Assembly: GCA_051453625.1 (NCBI GenBank)
Contig: JBOZIK010000001.1
Span: 102,304,831-102,368,830 of the forward strand
Length of the DNA stretch: 64,000 bases
Origin: Welwitschia mirabilis
Lineage: Eukaryota > Gnetophyta > Gnetopsida > Welwitschiales
Direction: 5' to 3'
Shown here: piece after piece, positions 45,300 to 56,494 of the stretch
Layout of the letters: each line of letters opens with the position of its first letter
Position numbering within the stretch: the stretch's first letter is position 1
The notes under the pieces: model-generated
Told to the model about the DNA's origin: nothing
Databases searched by the model: none
Seen by the model: the letters and a program-made list of their open reading frames with translations, nothing else
Program-made: the position numbers and the translations under genes

Positions 45300-47908
45300 A
45301 AAGCAAATTCCATTATTCAAGCATGTATTAAATACATTGCAAAGCTTATAGTAACTATTCATAATTATCATTAACTCATCACTCCATTAGCATTGATGAA
45401 GAAGGTGATTAGTGTTTTTAGGACAAGACTGGTAGATTGGACAAGTAGTTTCAACTTGAAAACCCCTCTTGCGTAGTTGGCCTTTTATGAGGTTTTTTTA
45501 TGATCCTTTAACCAATAAAATACTTGGATTTAATCTAGAATTTGGCCCTTCTAGAATTTCTTATAAGTGTCATATTTTTCATATTTTTTTAAAATAATTT
45601 ATTTGGTTGTAGAAAATGTTCAGTTCTATTAGATATCTTCTAGCTTTGCTAAGATGTTTTCTTAGATAATATTCACCTTAGTTGGTGTTCTAATTTAGTT
45701 ATTTATAATTGATCAAATTACTCTATGATTTTCCTCTCTTGAACAACCTTTTTAGAATCTAGTGAGATCTTATAAGAAGACAATCCTCTAGTCTCTGGAT
45801 ACTCTAGCCTCCAGACTCCTTAGGTCGAGCTATTATCTCTCATTTACACAGGTGAATACAGTTTTAATATTTGCCTTTCAACTAAATAAATTCCTTCAGA
45901 ATTATATTGATTTTTTGAATGATTTTCTTTAGGGAGGCAATAATCAAAGCTATGTATCTAAAAGAAGAGATTAGGCATGAGTTAGCTAAGATAATCTTTG
46001 CTTTGGAGGAAAGAAAGTTATTCTACTAGGAGTTGCATTATCTCTGAATAGATTTAAGAATGTAGTTTCAATTGAGGTTCTTATTATAATTCCATAGGAG
46101 GATTTCCAGGTAGGTGTCCTAAAGTTCTTCTAATTTGGTGTTCAAAATTCTAGCGATTTTGCCCCATCTGATACTATTTCTATCCAAGGTATGAATTCTA
46201 GATTTTTTCTAATTGGTGTGGAGACCCGTAACTTCTACAATAAGGTTCATGGAATTCTTAATAACTCTTACTTGCCAACATGAGGCCTTGATCATGATGA
46301 TAGTATTATTTACATAGTGGTTATTAATAAATGTTTTACCTTCTATCTTGATACCAGAAACTCCATTACTCTTTAAAAAATCTTGTAATACATTTATGAT
46401 AAATAGAAAAAGATGTGGGGAAAGGGGGTCCCTCTATCTTAGTCCTTGACTGACTGAGAAAAATTTAAATTTTTGGTTGTTAATCTCCACACTAAATTTA
46501 GCTAAATCTACATGTTTAGCTAGAGATTGATGATGTCTTGGTAAAATTAGTATTCCTAGGAATACAACTTAAAGCTTACTAGCTAATAGAGCTATAAGAT
46601 TTTGCCATATCTAACTTAATAATAAGAAGCAAAAATTTGTGATTTTTAATAGAATGTATAACTTCATGAGTTAGGAGAACTTAGTTCTAAATATACCTAA
46701 ATCGGATAAAGTCAGTTTGATTTTTAGAGATCACCTTGGGTAGCAAGTGAATGGTACAACCTACCATGATTTTCACAAATATTCTATAAAGAACTTTGCA
46801 GATACCTAAAGGTCTAAAGTTTTCGATTTTATTGACATCCCATTTTTTGGGGATAAGAATGATCTGATTCTACTCATTTCTCAGAGAATGCATTTGTTAT
46901 AAAGAATATCATACATAACATCCCGAAGGTTTTTCCCCAAGATAAAGAAGTGAGTTTTGAAGAGTTTAACTAGCTACTTCTCTGATCCTGAAGCTCTATT
47001 ATTTTTTATTAACTTCACAGCTAATAGGATTTCATCTCTACCTAAGGGTTTAGTAAGTTAGGTATTATTCTCTTTGGAGATTCTTTTATTTTTCTGAAAT
47101 AAGGCTGAGGGAAATATCGTCCCATTCTCAAATTCTATTAAGGTAAACCTACATTTCATTAGATATTTCTTGTTCATTTTTTATTGTGTTGTTTATGATG
47201 ATAAGCCTTCTGATCCTATTATCTGCTCTATGCTGATTAGCTTGCTAGAGAAAACCTAGTGTGTTTATCCCTCTTCTTAAGCCACTTAATTCTTGATCAT
47301 TCTCTCTAGTAGTTTTACTCATTAGTATTTATCTCTTGGAGTTTTATGAGGTACTAATATTCCATATTCTAGAGGCTATCTTGGTCTCCTCCCTCTTCTT
47401 GCTCATCTTGGATTTTCTAGATTTCTTCTTCAAAGTTCTCTTTAGATTTAAATATTTCTTTATCCTTCCTCATGTAGTCCTTCATATGAGCTTTTAAGGA
47501 AGTGAGGCCTTTGTATAGGAAGCTAATGAATGACTATCATCGTACTGGCTCCAANNNNNNNNNNNNNNNNNNNNNNNNNNNNNNNNNNNNNNNNNNNNNN
47601 NNNNNNNNNNNNNNNNNNNNNNNNNNNNNNNNNNNNNNNNNNNNNNNNNNNNNNTCATGTATTCCTTCATATGAGCTTTTAAGGAATTGAGGACTTTGTA
47701 TAGGAAGCTAATGAATGACTATCATCGTACTGGCTCCAAACTTTTTTAATTAGAGTTCTAGTTTCTATCCTAGTAATCTAGTAACGTTCCATTTAAAACA
47801 GAATCCTTTGGACCACTATTTTCCTAATTCTATATTTGATTAAATAATGATCCGAAGCTATTTTATTTTGACCATAGGCTTAGATTAGGAGCTTTACTAA
47901 GTTATTTT
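45300..47908 (-). pseudogene. L1-type LINE, reverse-transcriptase half (3' half)
   Basis: Right to left: a pre-RT block near 47660-47760 (IKKVWSQYDDSHSLASYTK) and 47240-47290 (WLKKRDKHTRF). The RT core near 46390-46470 has FFSVSQGLR-RDPLSPHLF, the plant LINE GLRQGDPLSP block with one stop, and near 46310 HYVNNTIIM where YADD-type residues should be, so the catalytic Asp pair is lost. The C-terminal zf-RVT block near 45410-45480 reads LRKRGFQVETTCPI and HLLHQC, with the expected Cys and His. The right edge at 47908 is the insertion point of the copia tandem; the 5' half resumes at 61963/61964. A contig gap with flanking duplicate sequence lies at 47555-47654. Confidence 0.85.
47470..47739. repeat. 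85-bp direct repeat flanking a 100-N gap
   Basis: 47470-47554 and 47655-47739 are the same LINE segment with about four differences, and both end in cgtactggctccaa next to or after the gap. This looks like an unmerged overlap between two contigs, perhaps from two alleles, and not a biological duplication. Confidence 0.7.
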
Positions 47909-49335
47909 TGTTAGATTATGCTTTTTCAATTGATGTCAAACTAATGTTTTCTATGTAGCAAATTTTGTGTATCTTGTGTAAAAGATGTTAATCATTTGGA
48001 GGTTACATGATGAAGCCATGAATGTTAAAATTTAACTACTATAAATCTGTCAAGTTTACTTACCTTTTCGAGGTGTCAAATGAACTTTTAAGGGGTCAAC
48101 TACACCTGAAGCATACTCTCAAAAATTAACTGAATTCAGAGGAGTTGATCATATTTCTGATGGGGTTGACCAGACCTATGATTTTGAGAATAGTACTCCT
48201 AAACCAATTGTTAAGGGATCATCTAGACCTTTGAAGGATTTAACTGGACCTAAGTACTATGCAGCTAATATTCTTAAGCTGATCATTATGGGGTCGACCA
48301 ACAACTAAAGGGATCGACCAGACTTGATGCAGGAAATTGAAATGATCTTTTATTAGGATTAGCAGGTGACCCAACAGGAATGTGGGCAACCGAATGGGGG
48401 TTGATCAGACCCTGAGGGGTCGACTCAATGTAGATCCATAAGAAACTAGAATGGCTAAAAACTTTACTCAGGCAACCTGTATAAGTCACAACATCAGATG
48501 AGATTGACCTAACTTTTAAGGGGTCGACTGGCTGGAATGGAACTAAAATGTTTTATCCATTATGTATTTGTTAGGTAGTCGTTTTTAGCTGTTTATCACC
48601 ATTGGAAGCATATTTTGAAATGTAATAAACCCTAAAATCCTTCCAATATAAATATTTAATAGAAAGAAGATTAAAAAAACCTTTTTTAGACTTTTTGACT
48701 CTTGATCAAAAGACTGAATATTTTGATATTTACTGTAGCATCTTAGCTTTATACTCCTGACTAAGAAAGATCTATCATCTATGTTATCTATACATTTAAG
48801 GTTAGATCTAGTGCTTTATTTATTATATTATCTATAGAAGAAGAGCTCCATCAAAAATATTATACCAAAAAATAAGTGATATCTATGCATCTTGGCACTA
48901 TTTCATCACTATCTTACTTTGTAAAAGTTTAAGACTTATCCTAGAAAAGTCCATTCAAAGGTTGAGACTAAGCCAGGAAGAGTTCATTCAAATATTGAGA
49001 CTAAGCCTAAAAAAGTCCATTTGTAAAAGTTACAGATGAACCTATAATATTTCGAGGAGTATCAAAGATCTAGATCAAGCTTGGTGATAAGCTGATCATT
49101 GAGATTGGAGTAGGGGATTTTCCAAATTACTATAAATCCTGCGTGCATCTATTCAGTATTTTATGCTTTTATGTATCTTTATTTATTTGAATAGTTTTAG
49201 CTTTTATTTGCATGCATGAATTTATTAGCAAATTATTTTGAGCAAGATTTTGGTATATCATGAGTTTGTCTAGTTCATTTTGTTTACTTTTTTAAAATAA
49301 CCTATTCACTCCCCTCTAGGGTTCTTGATTCTATA
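47909..49335 (+). repeat. LTR1 of the copia array
   Basis: 1,427 bp, starts TGTTAGATTATG and ends ...GATTCTATA before the primer site at 49339. Homologous to 54106-55511 and 60620-61962. It contains repeated ggg(g)tcgacc-type words between about 48080 and 48530 and a TATA-like box at 48647. Confidence 0.85.
48647..48654 (+). promoter_or_regulatory. Probable LTR TATA box
   Basis: TATAAATA in the conserved context ccttccaa|TATAAATA, about two thirds into LTR1. The same word in the same context is kept in LTR2 (54857) and LTR4 (61315) although the LTRs differ elsewhere, which fits a core promoter. Not tested for activity. Confidence 0.5.
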
Positions 49336-49338
49336 AAT

Positions 49339-49350
49339 TGGTATTAAAGC
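49339..49350 (+). promoter_or_regulatory. Primer-binding site, initiator tRNA-Met type (unit 1)
   Basis: TGGTATTAAAGC against TGGTATCAGAGC; two transitions. It follows LTR1 by three bases. Confidence 0.8.
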
Positions 49351-49399
49351 TAAGTTAAGTCTTTCTTTAGGTTTTAATTGATCTAAAGTTTAAAACCCT

Positions 49400-50690
49400 A
49401 CAATGAGTAACTATCTGATAATTTTTCCATTGGTCATCCACCCATGTTTAATAGGTCAAAATATGCATATTGAAAAGCTAGAATGAAAATTTTTCTTAGA
49501 TCTCTAGACACTGATATAAAAGAAGTTATTTATAAAAGTTATTTTATACTTGTGTTGTCAAAAATAGATTCTAATAGTAATACCTCTTTAATTCCCAAAT
49601 CCTAAGATCAATGGACTACCACTGACAAAGCCAAAATCATCATAGATTCTTGTGCTTTTAATGCAATATTTTGTGCAGTATGTGTAGATAAGTTTAAATG
49701 TATAGTAAATTGTAATTATGCTAAAGAGGCTTGGGATATTCTTGAGGTAGTACACAAAGGAACTTTAACTATAAAGCAAATAAAACTTCAAATGCTTATT
49801 TTTAAATTTGAAGACATCCATATGGATGAGGAGGAGACTTTGTAGGAATTCTTTGCAAGACTCACTGATATTGTAAACTCTATGGCAAGTTTTAAAGAAT
49901 GGTTGGATGAAGGAAAGGTGGTCAAAAAGGTATTGAGATCTCTATCAAAGAGATTTAAACCAAAGATCATAGCCATCGATGAGAGCAAGAACATAAATGC
50001 AATAATGCTAGAAGAGCTATAAGGTAATCTAAAAACTTATAAACTTAAATTTATTAAAGATAAGAAGAAACATATTACCTTGAAATGTGTTTAGGAAGAA
50101 TACAAGTATGAAAGATTGAATGAGGACTTGAATGATGATGAAGTGGTTCCTCTAGCTGGGAGATTCAATAAGTTTCTACATAGAAAGAAAAAGGAAGGTA
50201 AGACAAGTAGAAACTTGAAAAGAAGTCATCTGAAATAGAAAAAGGAGTAATAAAAAGGTAAATAAATACAATGTTGCTCATACAAAGAATTTAGTCATAT
50301 GGAAAATGAGTGTCCAAACAAAAAAAGAAACAATATCAAAATAAGAAATCCCTCTTTTGTTGCAACATGGGATAATGAGGATGATGATGATAGTAATTTA
50401 GGTCAAGAGCCAGATAGAGATAGATGATTATCCTTCATGGTGATTGTGACTCTCTTAAAAAATTACCTAGTACATCAAAGCCTAATGACTTGGACATAAT
50501 CGATGAAGAAGAGAATGAACAGAGGATACATGTCATGAGCTATATGAAGAATGTGAAAAGCTAGTAAAAAGGATAAACAATTTGAACAAAGTAGTGAAGT
50601 CTCTCACCAAAGAGAAGGAGGAAATAGAAATGAAGTACAATGTGCTAAAATCTAAAAATACCAATCTCTTATCATAGGTAAAAGGTTTAT
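49400..50690 (+). pseudogene. Sirevirus-like gag, copy 1
   Basis: Gag forms the retrotransposon particle and binds its RNA. The copy follows the order seen in copy 3: N-terminal MSNY-type start with a W-R-A-like block near 49450, a central capsid block (AKEAWDILEV, near 49720), RLTDIVNSM near 49860, and a zinc knuckle near 50266 that has lost a Cys (QCCSYKEFSHMENECP). It ends in a Glu/Lys-rich heptad-like stretch near 50530-50640. Stops and frameshifts throughout. The capsid plus knuckle plus coiled-coil tail is the Sirevirus gag layout. Confidence 0.75.
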
Positions 50691-50701
50691 CTTTCTTTAT
50701 T

Positions 50702-51420
50702 NNNNNNNNNNNNNNNNNNNNNNNNNNNNNNNNNNNNNNNNNNNNNNNNNNNNNNNNNNNNNNNNNNNNNNNNNNNNNNNNNNNNNNNNNNNNNNNNNNN
50801 NNNNNNNNNNNNNNNNNNNNNNNNNNNNNNNNNNNNNNNNNNNNNNNNNNNNNNNNNNNNNNNNNNNNNNNNNNNNNNNNNNNNNNNNNNNNNNNNNNNN
50901 NNNNNNNNNNNNNNNNNNNNNNNNNNNNNNNNNNNNNNNNNNNNNNNNNNNNNNNNNNNNNNNNNNNNNNNNNNNNNNNNNNNNNNNNNNNNNNNNNNNN
51001 NNNNNNNNNNNNNNNNNNNNNNNNNNNNNNNNNNNNNNNNNNNNNNNNNNNNNNNNNNNNNNNNNNNNNNNNNNNNNNNNNNNNNNNNNNNNNNNNNNNN
51101 NNNNNNNNNNNNNNNNNNNNNNNNNNNNNNNNNNNNNNNNNNNNNNNNNNNNNNNNNNNNNNNNNNNNNNNNNNNNNNNNNNNNNNNNNNNNNNNNNNNN
51201 NNNNNNNNNNNNNNNNNNNNNNNNNNNNNNNNNNNNNNNNNNNNNNNNNNNNNNNNNNNNNNNNNNNNNNNNNNNNNNNNNNNNNNNNNNNNNNNNNNNN
51301 NNNNNNNNNNNNNNNNNNNNNNNNNNNNNNNNNNNNNNNNNNNNNNNNNNNNNNNNNNNNNNNNNNNNNNNNNNNNNNNNNNNNNNNNNNNNNNNNNNNN
51401 NNNNNNNNNNNNNNNNNNNN
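50702..51420. other. Assembly gap, 719 N
   Basis: Sized gap between gag and the protease region of unit 1. The equivalent stretch in unit 3 (about 57780-57920) is short and coding, so the gap probably holds little besides an insertion or low-complexity sequence. Confidence 0.95.
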
Positions 51421-52060
51421 GAAATGTAAGTTTAGTTCTAGATTTTCTTATAATTTTTGTGGTAAAATTAGACATTCAAAGTTATTTTGTAATATTAAAA
51501 AGTTAATGCTTTTTTCAGGTTCAATGAATTCTTTACCATTTAAATTTATTCCTAAAATAAGTGTACCACATAAGTTTAACAAAACTAAAAGGATCAAGTA
51601 TAAATAGCTAATACTTAGATAGTGGATGCTTAAGGCACATGACGAGAGAAAGATCAAATTTTCAACACTTGAGAAGTATTGATGGAGGAAATGTTACTTT
51701 TAAAAACAATGAAAAGGAAAGAAGAGAAGGCATAGGATGCATTAAATGAGGTAAGTTATTTAAACTTAATGATATGTTATATGTGAATAGTTTGAAGTAT
51801 AGCTTATTAAGTATCAGTCAATTGCATAATAAAGGTCACAAAATAGTGTTTAAAAAATCAAAATGTGAAATTGTAAATGTGAAATAAATGTTGTTGTCCT
51901 TACTGTAAATCAAATAGATAATATTTATAAGCTAGATACTTATGTGAATTTATGCAATGATCCTTTTAATTTTTTTGAACTATAACACTGAAAATGGAAA
52001 CATTGGCTTAAATTTTGATAAAAGTAAACATTTTTTGGAAAATTATAAAGTAAAATCTAA
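51421..52060 (+). pseudogene. Copia protease and GAG-pre-integrase region, unit 1
   Basis: Plus-strand text from about 51600 reads LDSGCLRHMTRERSNF, the protease D-S-G active site with the CSRHMTG block slightly changed. It continues with SIDGGNVTFKNN and then YVNSLKYSLLSISQL, HNKGHKIVFKKSKCEI: the GAG-pre-integrase block that links protease to integrase. The D-S-G triad is still readable, but frameshifts interrupt the frame. Text is lost shortly before the extra ORF region begins; the integrase HHCC and D-D-E blocks do not appear. Confidence 0.8.
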
Positions 52061-52499
52061 TTTTTATAACTTTCTTATTAATCAAAAATGTGAATTAGGG
52101 GTCAATCCACCATCCTCTAGCTAATTTTAAGACAGTTAACTAGATCCATGATCCAGTCTATTGGATGTGATTGGTCGACTGGCCTAAAAGCCCAATCACC
52201 TGGGCTCTTTCTGTACTATAGACCCACATATCAATAGATCAACCAAAAATTCGACTAATTGATCAGATCTAATGGATTACAGTGTAGAAGTACCATCAGT
52301 AGACCCGATTTCACTCTTCATATTACCCTATTTTAACCATCTCTATAAATGAAAGAGGCTCCTAATCATTTTTCATTGTATTTTAACGTATTTATCTCTT
52401 AAATATAGAGCTTTTTCTTTTAGATCCAGAGTTTTCATCTTAAGATCTAGTGATTTTCTCTAATTTTTCTTACTTTTAAACTTTTGAAAAAGGTAGAAA
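52061..52499 (+). other. Junction replacing pol, and leader of the extra ORF
   Basis: No reading frame. It starts with cttattaatcaaaaatgtgaa and includes gttaactagatccatgatccagt and cccaatcacctgggctctttct. The same sequence occurs at 58609-58850 in unit 3, so the two units share the same missing-pol junction. Several tcgac words like those of the LTR occur here. Confidence 0.65.
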
Positions 52500-53680
52500 T
52501 GGCTGAAATCGCTTCAAGGAAGAGAGTTACAGAAACTTTAATAAGAGATTCTGCTATCTTCTATCAAGGGATGTATGAAGACAATATTGAAAAGTTTTCA
52601 GAGAAGTTCAAAAAGAAGCCTATTTATTGAGAATGGTCTGTGGTAATCTTAGAGCTTAGAAAGCTTAGGAAAGTGATTCAAATCCTGAGAAATTAGGATC
52701 TTGACTATTTCTTAAATGTTTTTGATTCTACTTGTTATTTTCTTACTTGTATATATTATTGTAATGCAACTTATGATCATGATTCAAGAATCTTGAAATC
52801 CTTGTTTTGGGGAAGCGGTTGAGGGTTATTGCAAACCTCATCTCTAATCTGACTGATCTTTTTAGAGGTGATTATGAAGAGTTTTAGCCTCTTTGTAATA
52901 CCATCGAAGATAATCCTGCAGTGAAAAGGGAGATCTATGATAAGACTCACAATTGAAAACATACCATTTCCACTTCCTTGCTTTAATCAAAGTACCATTT
53001 TCTTCATTTGATTTTAACTTATAATTTTTTACTAGTAGCAGGGCATCGTGAGAGGCCTCCAACTATAGAGCATATCTGATGTATCTGATAGGGAAAGAGA
53101 ATTCTATTGATGCTCCTGCCATCATACTAAAGAATATGATCTCTCAGTTGAATTATCACAGGACTAGGGCCTTAACCTATTCTGTGCTTATCATATATGT
53201 ATGCCATCATTTCCATGTATCCTTTCATCCGAAGCTTGAAACCCTTTAATTCATGACACCTATTAGGTATGCAATACTATCTTGTAAGAACATCTTTACC
53301 CCTTCTAAGAAGTACTTAAAAGTTACCCTCTCCAAAGAAAGCCTCTCCTGATGAGACTTTTTCGTACCTGAGACAGATTAATTCTCATACTAGACATATG
53401 AAGGAAGCACTTAAAGCAGCTGGGTATGATATTGCTAATACTTCAGCAAAGGCCATTAGCTTAGCACATATGGAAGGAGATGATGAAGAAGAAAATTCTA
53501 AAGATAAAGAAGAAGAGGAAGAGGAATCTAATTAGAGATCTGATTATATTTTGCTTATGTGCTTTTGTTCTCTTCTTTTTCATTGATGTCAAAAGGGAGA
53601 GAATTAGTTATTTATTGTTTATTGCTTATGCCTTCAGATGTAGTATGTTCTTGATGAGCACTTTTATTTTTTAATGCTTA
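52500..53680 (+). pseudogene. Extra ORF (env-like / putative plant transposon protein), copy 1
   Basis: Starts at an ATG at 52500 (MAEIASRKRVTETLIRDS), a basic start typical of the extra ORF of some plant retrotransposons. It goes on with YEDNIEKFSEKFKKKP, an aromatic block near 52700-52760 (DYFLNVFDSTCYFLTCIYY), then after stops a block near 53080-53250 (AYLMYLIGKENSIDAPAIIL, NYHRTRALTYSVLI), and ends in an acidic tail followed by a hydrophobic segment at about 53530-53670 (LCAFVLFFFIDVKRERISYL). That last stretch could be a membrane segment, as in env-like proteins, but lies after a frame change. Function unknown. Homologous copy at 59165-60210. Confidence 0.55.
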
Positions 53681-54091
53681 TGTTTAATGGAATCAACATG
53701 CAATTACTTCTATGTTTTTAATTGTTATTTCAAATCTTTTTTTGCAATTCATATGAGCTTAACATTTTTCAATGACGAATATTAAAGATGTTGTTATTCC
53801 ATAGGTTCAAATGTTATTATCTCATATTGGAAATGAACTCTAAAATTATTAATGATCAATATGTTAAATGGTTTATGTAATCTCATTGTGCTTTTCATAA
53901 ATATTGTGTTCTTAATTCTTGAAATATGCACATTAAAATTGTTTTTATTTTAGCATAAAATTTGATTTATTAGAATGTCTTTAATTGATTTCAAAAGGCT
54001 TAATATTTTGCAAATAATAATAGGCATTTTGTGAAGGGAAGTTTTCTCAGTTTTAAATATTTTTACAACTAAGTATTGTTTACCATCAATG

Positions 54092-54105
54092 TTAAAGGAA
54101 GAAAT
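54092..54105 (+). promoter_or_regulatory. Polypurine tract (unit 1)
   Basis: The A/G-rich gttaaaggaagaaa just before LTR2 corresponds to caaaggggaagat before LTR4 (60607-60619). This is the plus-strand primer position. Confidence 0.6.
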
Positions 54106-55511
54106 TATTAGATAATGTTTTGCTAATTAATGTCAAACTAATGTTTTTTGTGTAGTAAAATTTGTGTATCTTGTGTAGAAAATGTTAATTACTTAAAGGT
54201 TAGATGCTAAAGCCATGAATGTTAAAATTTGATTACTAGAAATCTATCAAGTTTACTTATCCTCTTGAAAGGTCAACCACACTTTCAAGGGATCAATTGC
54301 ATCTGGAGCATACTCTCAGAAATGAACTGAATTTAGAGGGATTGACCAGATTACTGATAGAGTCGACAAAATCTATGATCTTAAAAATAATACTCCTAAA
54401 ACAATTGTCAAGGGGTTGACTAAACTTTTAAAGGGGTCGACCAGACCTGAGCAATGTGTACCTGATATCCTTGAACTGATTTTCATGGGATTGACTGAAC
54501 ATCTAAAGTAGTCGACGAGACCTGATGCAGGAAATTGGAATAATCTTTTATTAGGACTAGTAGGTAACTAGACATAATTATGATCGACTAGATGGGAGTT
54601 GACTAAATCCTGAGGGATTGACCAGACATGAAGCTATAAGAAACTGGGGCAACCAAAAACTTCACTTAAGCGACCAATGTAAGTTACAACATCAAATGAA
54701 ATTAACTAGAGTTTTGAGGAGTCGATTGACCAGAACAGAACCAAAATTTTCTATCTATTTTATATCCATTATGTATTCATTAAATAGTAGTTTTCTATCC
54801 ATTTATAACTATTAGAAGTCCATTTTCAAATGTAATAAACCCTAAAATCCTTCCAATATAAATATCTAAGATAGAAAAGACAATAAAAACTTTTTTAGAC
54901 TTTTTAGACTCTTGATCGAAGGACTAAATATTATGATATTTATTGTAGCATCTTGGCTTTGTAATCCTAACTAAGGAAAATCTATCATCTTTGTTATCTA
55001 TACATTCAAGTTCAGATCTACTGCTTTATTTGTTGTATTATCTATAGGATAAGAGCTTCATCAAAACTATTGTACCAAAGAACAAGTGATGTCTGTGTAT
55101 TTTGGCACTATATCATCACTATCTTACTTTGTGAAAGGTTAAAATTTAGCATGGAAAAGTCTATTAAAAGGTTGATACTAAGACTGAAAAAGTACATTCA
55201 GAGGTTGGGACTAAGCCTAGAAAAGTCTACCTAGAGGAGTAACGAAGATCCAGATTAAGATTGGTAATAAGATGATCATCGAGAGTGGAGTAGCAGGTTT
55301 CCTATACCACTATAAATCCTACGCGCATCTATTCAGTATTTTATGCTTTTAGTTAGCTTCTTTTCTTTAAATACTTTTAGCTTTTCTTTGTATGCATAAA
55401 TTTATTAGCAAATTATTTTGAGCAAGCTTTTGGTATATTGTGAGTTTGTTTAGTTCATTTTGTTTAATTTTTAAAAGAACTTATTTATCCCCCTTGAGGA
55501 TTCTTAATTCT
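54106..55511 (+). repeat. LTR2 of the copia array
   Basis: 1,406 bp, starts TATTAGATAATG. It has a polypurine tract on its left and a primer site and gag on its right, so it is a 3' LTR for unit 1 and a 5' LTR for unit 2 at once. A TATA-like box lies at 54857-54864. The last bases before the primer site have a small deletion. Confidence 0.85.
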
Positions 55512-55512
55512 A

Positions 55513-55523
55513 GTATCAGAGCT
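55513..55523 (+). promoter_or_regulatory. Primer-binding site, initiator tRNA-Met type (unit 2)
   Basis: GTATCAGAGC keeps the core of TGGTATCAGAGC exactly; the leading TG is lost with the LTR end deletion. Confidence 0.75.
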
Positions 55524-55574
55524 AAGTTAAGTCTTTCTTTCGATTTTAATTAATCTAGATCTTAGAACCCTATA

Positions 55575-56273
55575 ATGAGTAATCTATTTGATAGTTTTTC
55601 CACCAATCATCCACCCATGTTTGACAAGTTAAACTATACATACTGGAAAGCTAGAATGAGAATTTTTCTTAAATCTCTAGATGCCAATATAGAAGAAGTT
55701 CTATATAAGGATTATTCTGTTCCTATGTTATCAAAAATGGATGTCAACTATAATACCACTTTAATTCCAAATCTTGAGATCAATGGACTACCACTAATAA
55801 AACAAAAGCCATCACAGATGTTCATGCTCTTAATACAATTTTTATGCAATTTATGAAGATGAGTTTAAATGTATAGTGAATTGTAATCATGCTAAAGAGG
55901 CTTGGGATATTCTTGAGGAAGCACATAAAGGAACTTTAACAGTAAAGCAAGTAAAAATTTAAATGCTTATTACTAAATTTGATGACATCTATATGGATGA
56001 AGAGGATATTTTATAAGAATTCTTTGTGAGACTCACTGATATTATAAATTCTATGGCAAGCCTTGGAGAATAGTTGCATGAAGGAAAGATGATCAAAAAG
56101 GTATTAAGATCTCTACCAAAGATATTTGAACCAAAGGTCATAGCCATCGAAGAGAGCAAGAACATAAATTCAATGGTACTAGAAGAGCTACAAGCTAATA
56201 TACAAACCTATGAACTTAAATTTGTTAAAGATAAGAAGAAAGATATTGCCTTGGAATATGTGTAAGAAGAATA
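55575..56273 (+). pseudogene. Sirevirus-like gag, copy 2 (truncated at a gap)
   Basis: Opens with a clean start, MSNLFDSFSTNHPPMFDKLN then YTYWKARMRIFLKSL, the N-terminal block of copia gag proteins. The capsid block (AKEAWDILEEAHKGTL) and the block VLRSLPKIFEPKVIAIEES (56074-56265) follow with two frame breaks. The copy ends at the 100-N gap at 56274, before the zinc knuckle. It has the best preserved N-terminus of the three. Confidence 0.8.
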
Positions 56274-56373
56274 NNNNNNNNNNNNNNNNNNNNNNNNNNN
56301 NNNNNNNNNNNNNNNNNNNNNNNNNNNNNNNNNNNNNNNNNNNNNNNNNNNNNNNNNNNNNNNNNNNNNNNNN
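56274..56373. other. Assembly gap, 100 N
   Basis: Placeholder gap between gag copy 2 and the last 54 bases of LTR3. The rest of unit 2 and most of LTR3 are either missing from the genome or missing from the assembly. Confidence 0.95.
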
Positions 56374-56427
56374 TTTATTTTTTTAAAAGAACCTATTCAT
56401 TCCCCCTCTAGGATTCTCGATCCTATT
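56374..56427 (+). repeat. LTR3, last 54 bases
   Basis: Ends ...ctctaggattctcgatcctatt, matching the ends of LTR1 and LTR4, followed by a primer site TGGTATTAGAGC at 56431-56442. This proves a third LTR between gag copies 2 and 3. Confidence 0.85.
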
Positions 56428-56430
56428 AAT

Positions 56431-56442
56431 TGGTATTAGAGC
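56431..56442 (+). promoter_or_regulatory. Primer-binding site, initiator tRNA-Met type (unit 3)
   Basis: TGGTATTAGAGC differs from TGGTATCAGAGC by one C-to-T change; the best copy in the window. Confidence 0.85.
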
Positions 56443-56494
56443 TAATTTAAATCTTTATTTAAATTTTAACCAATCTAGACTTTATAATCCTATA

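Noticed and set aside
50687-51475. Long ORFs made mostly of unknown residues (also 58202-58667 and 58795-59199)
   Set aside because: They are open only because N runs contain no stop codons.
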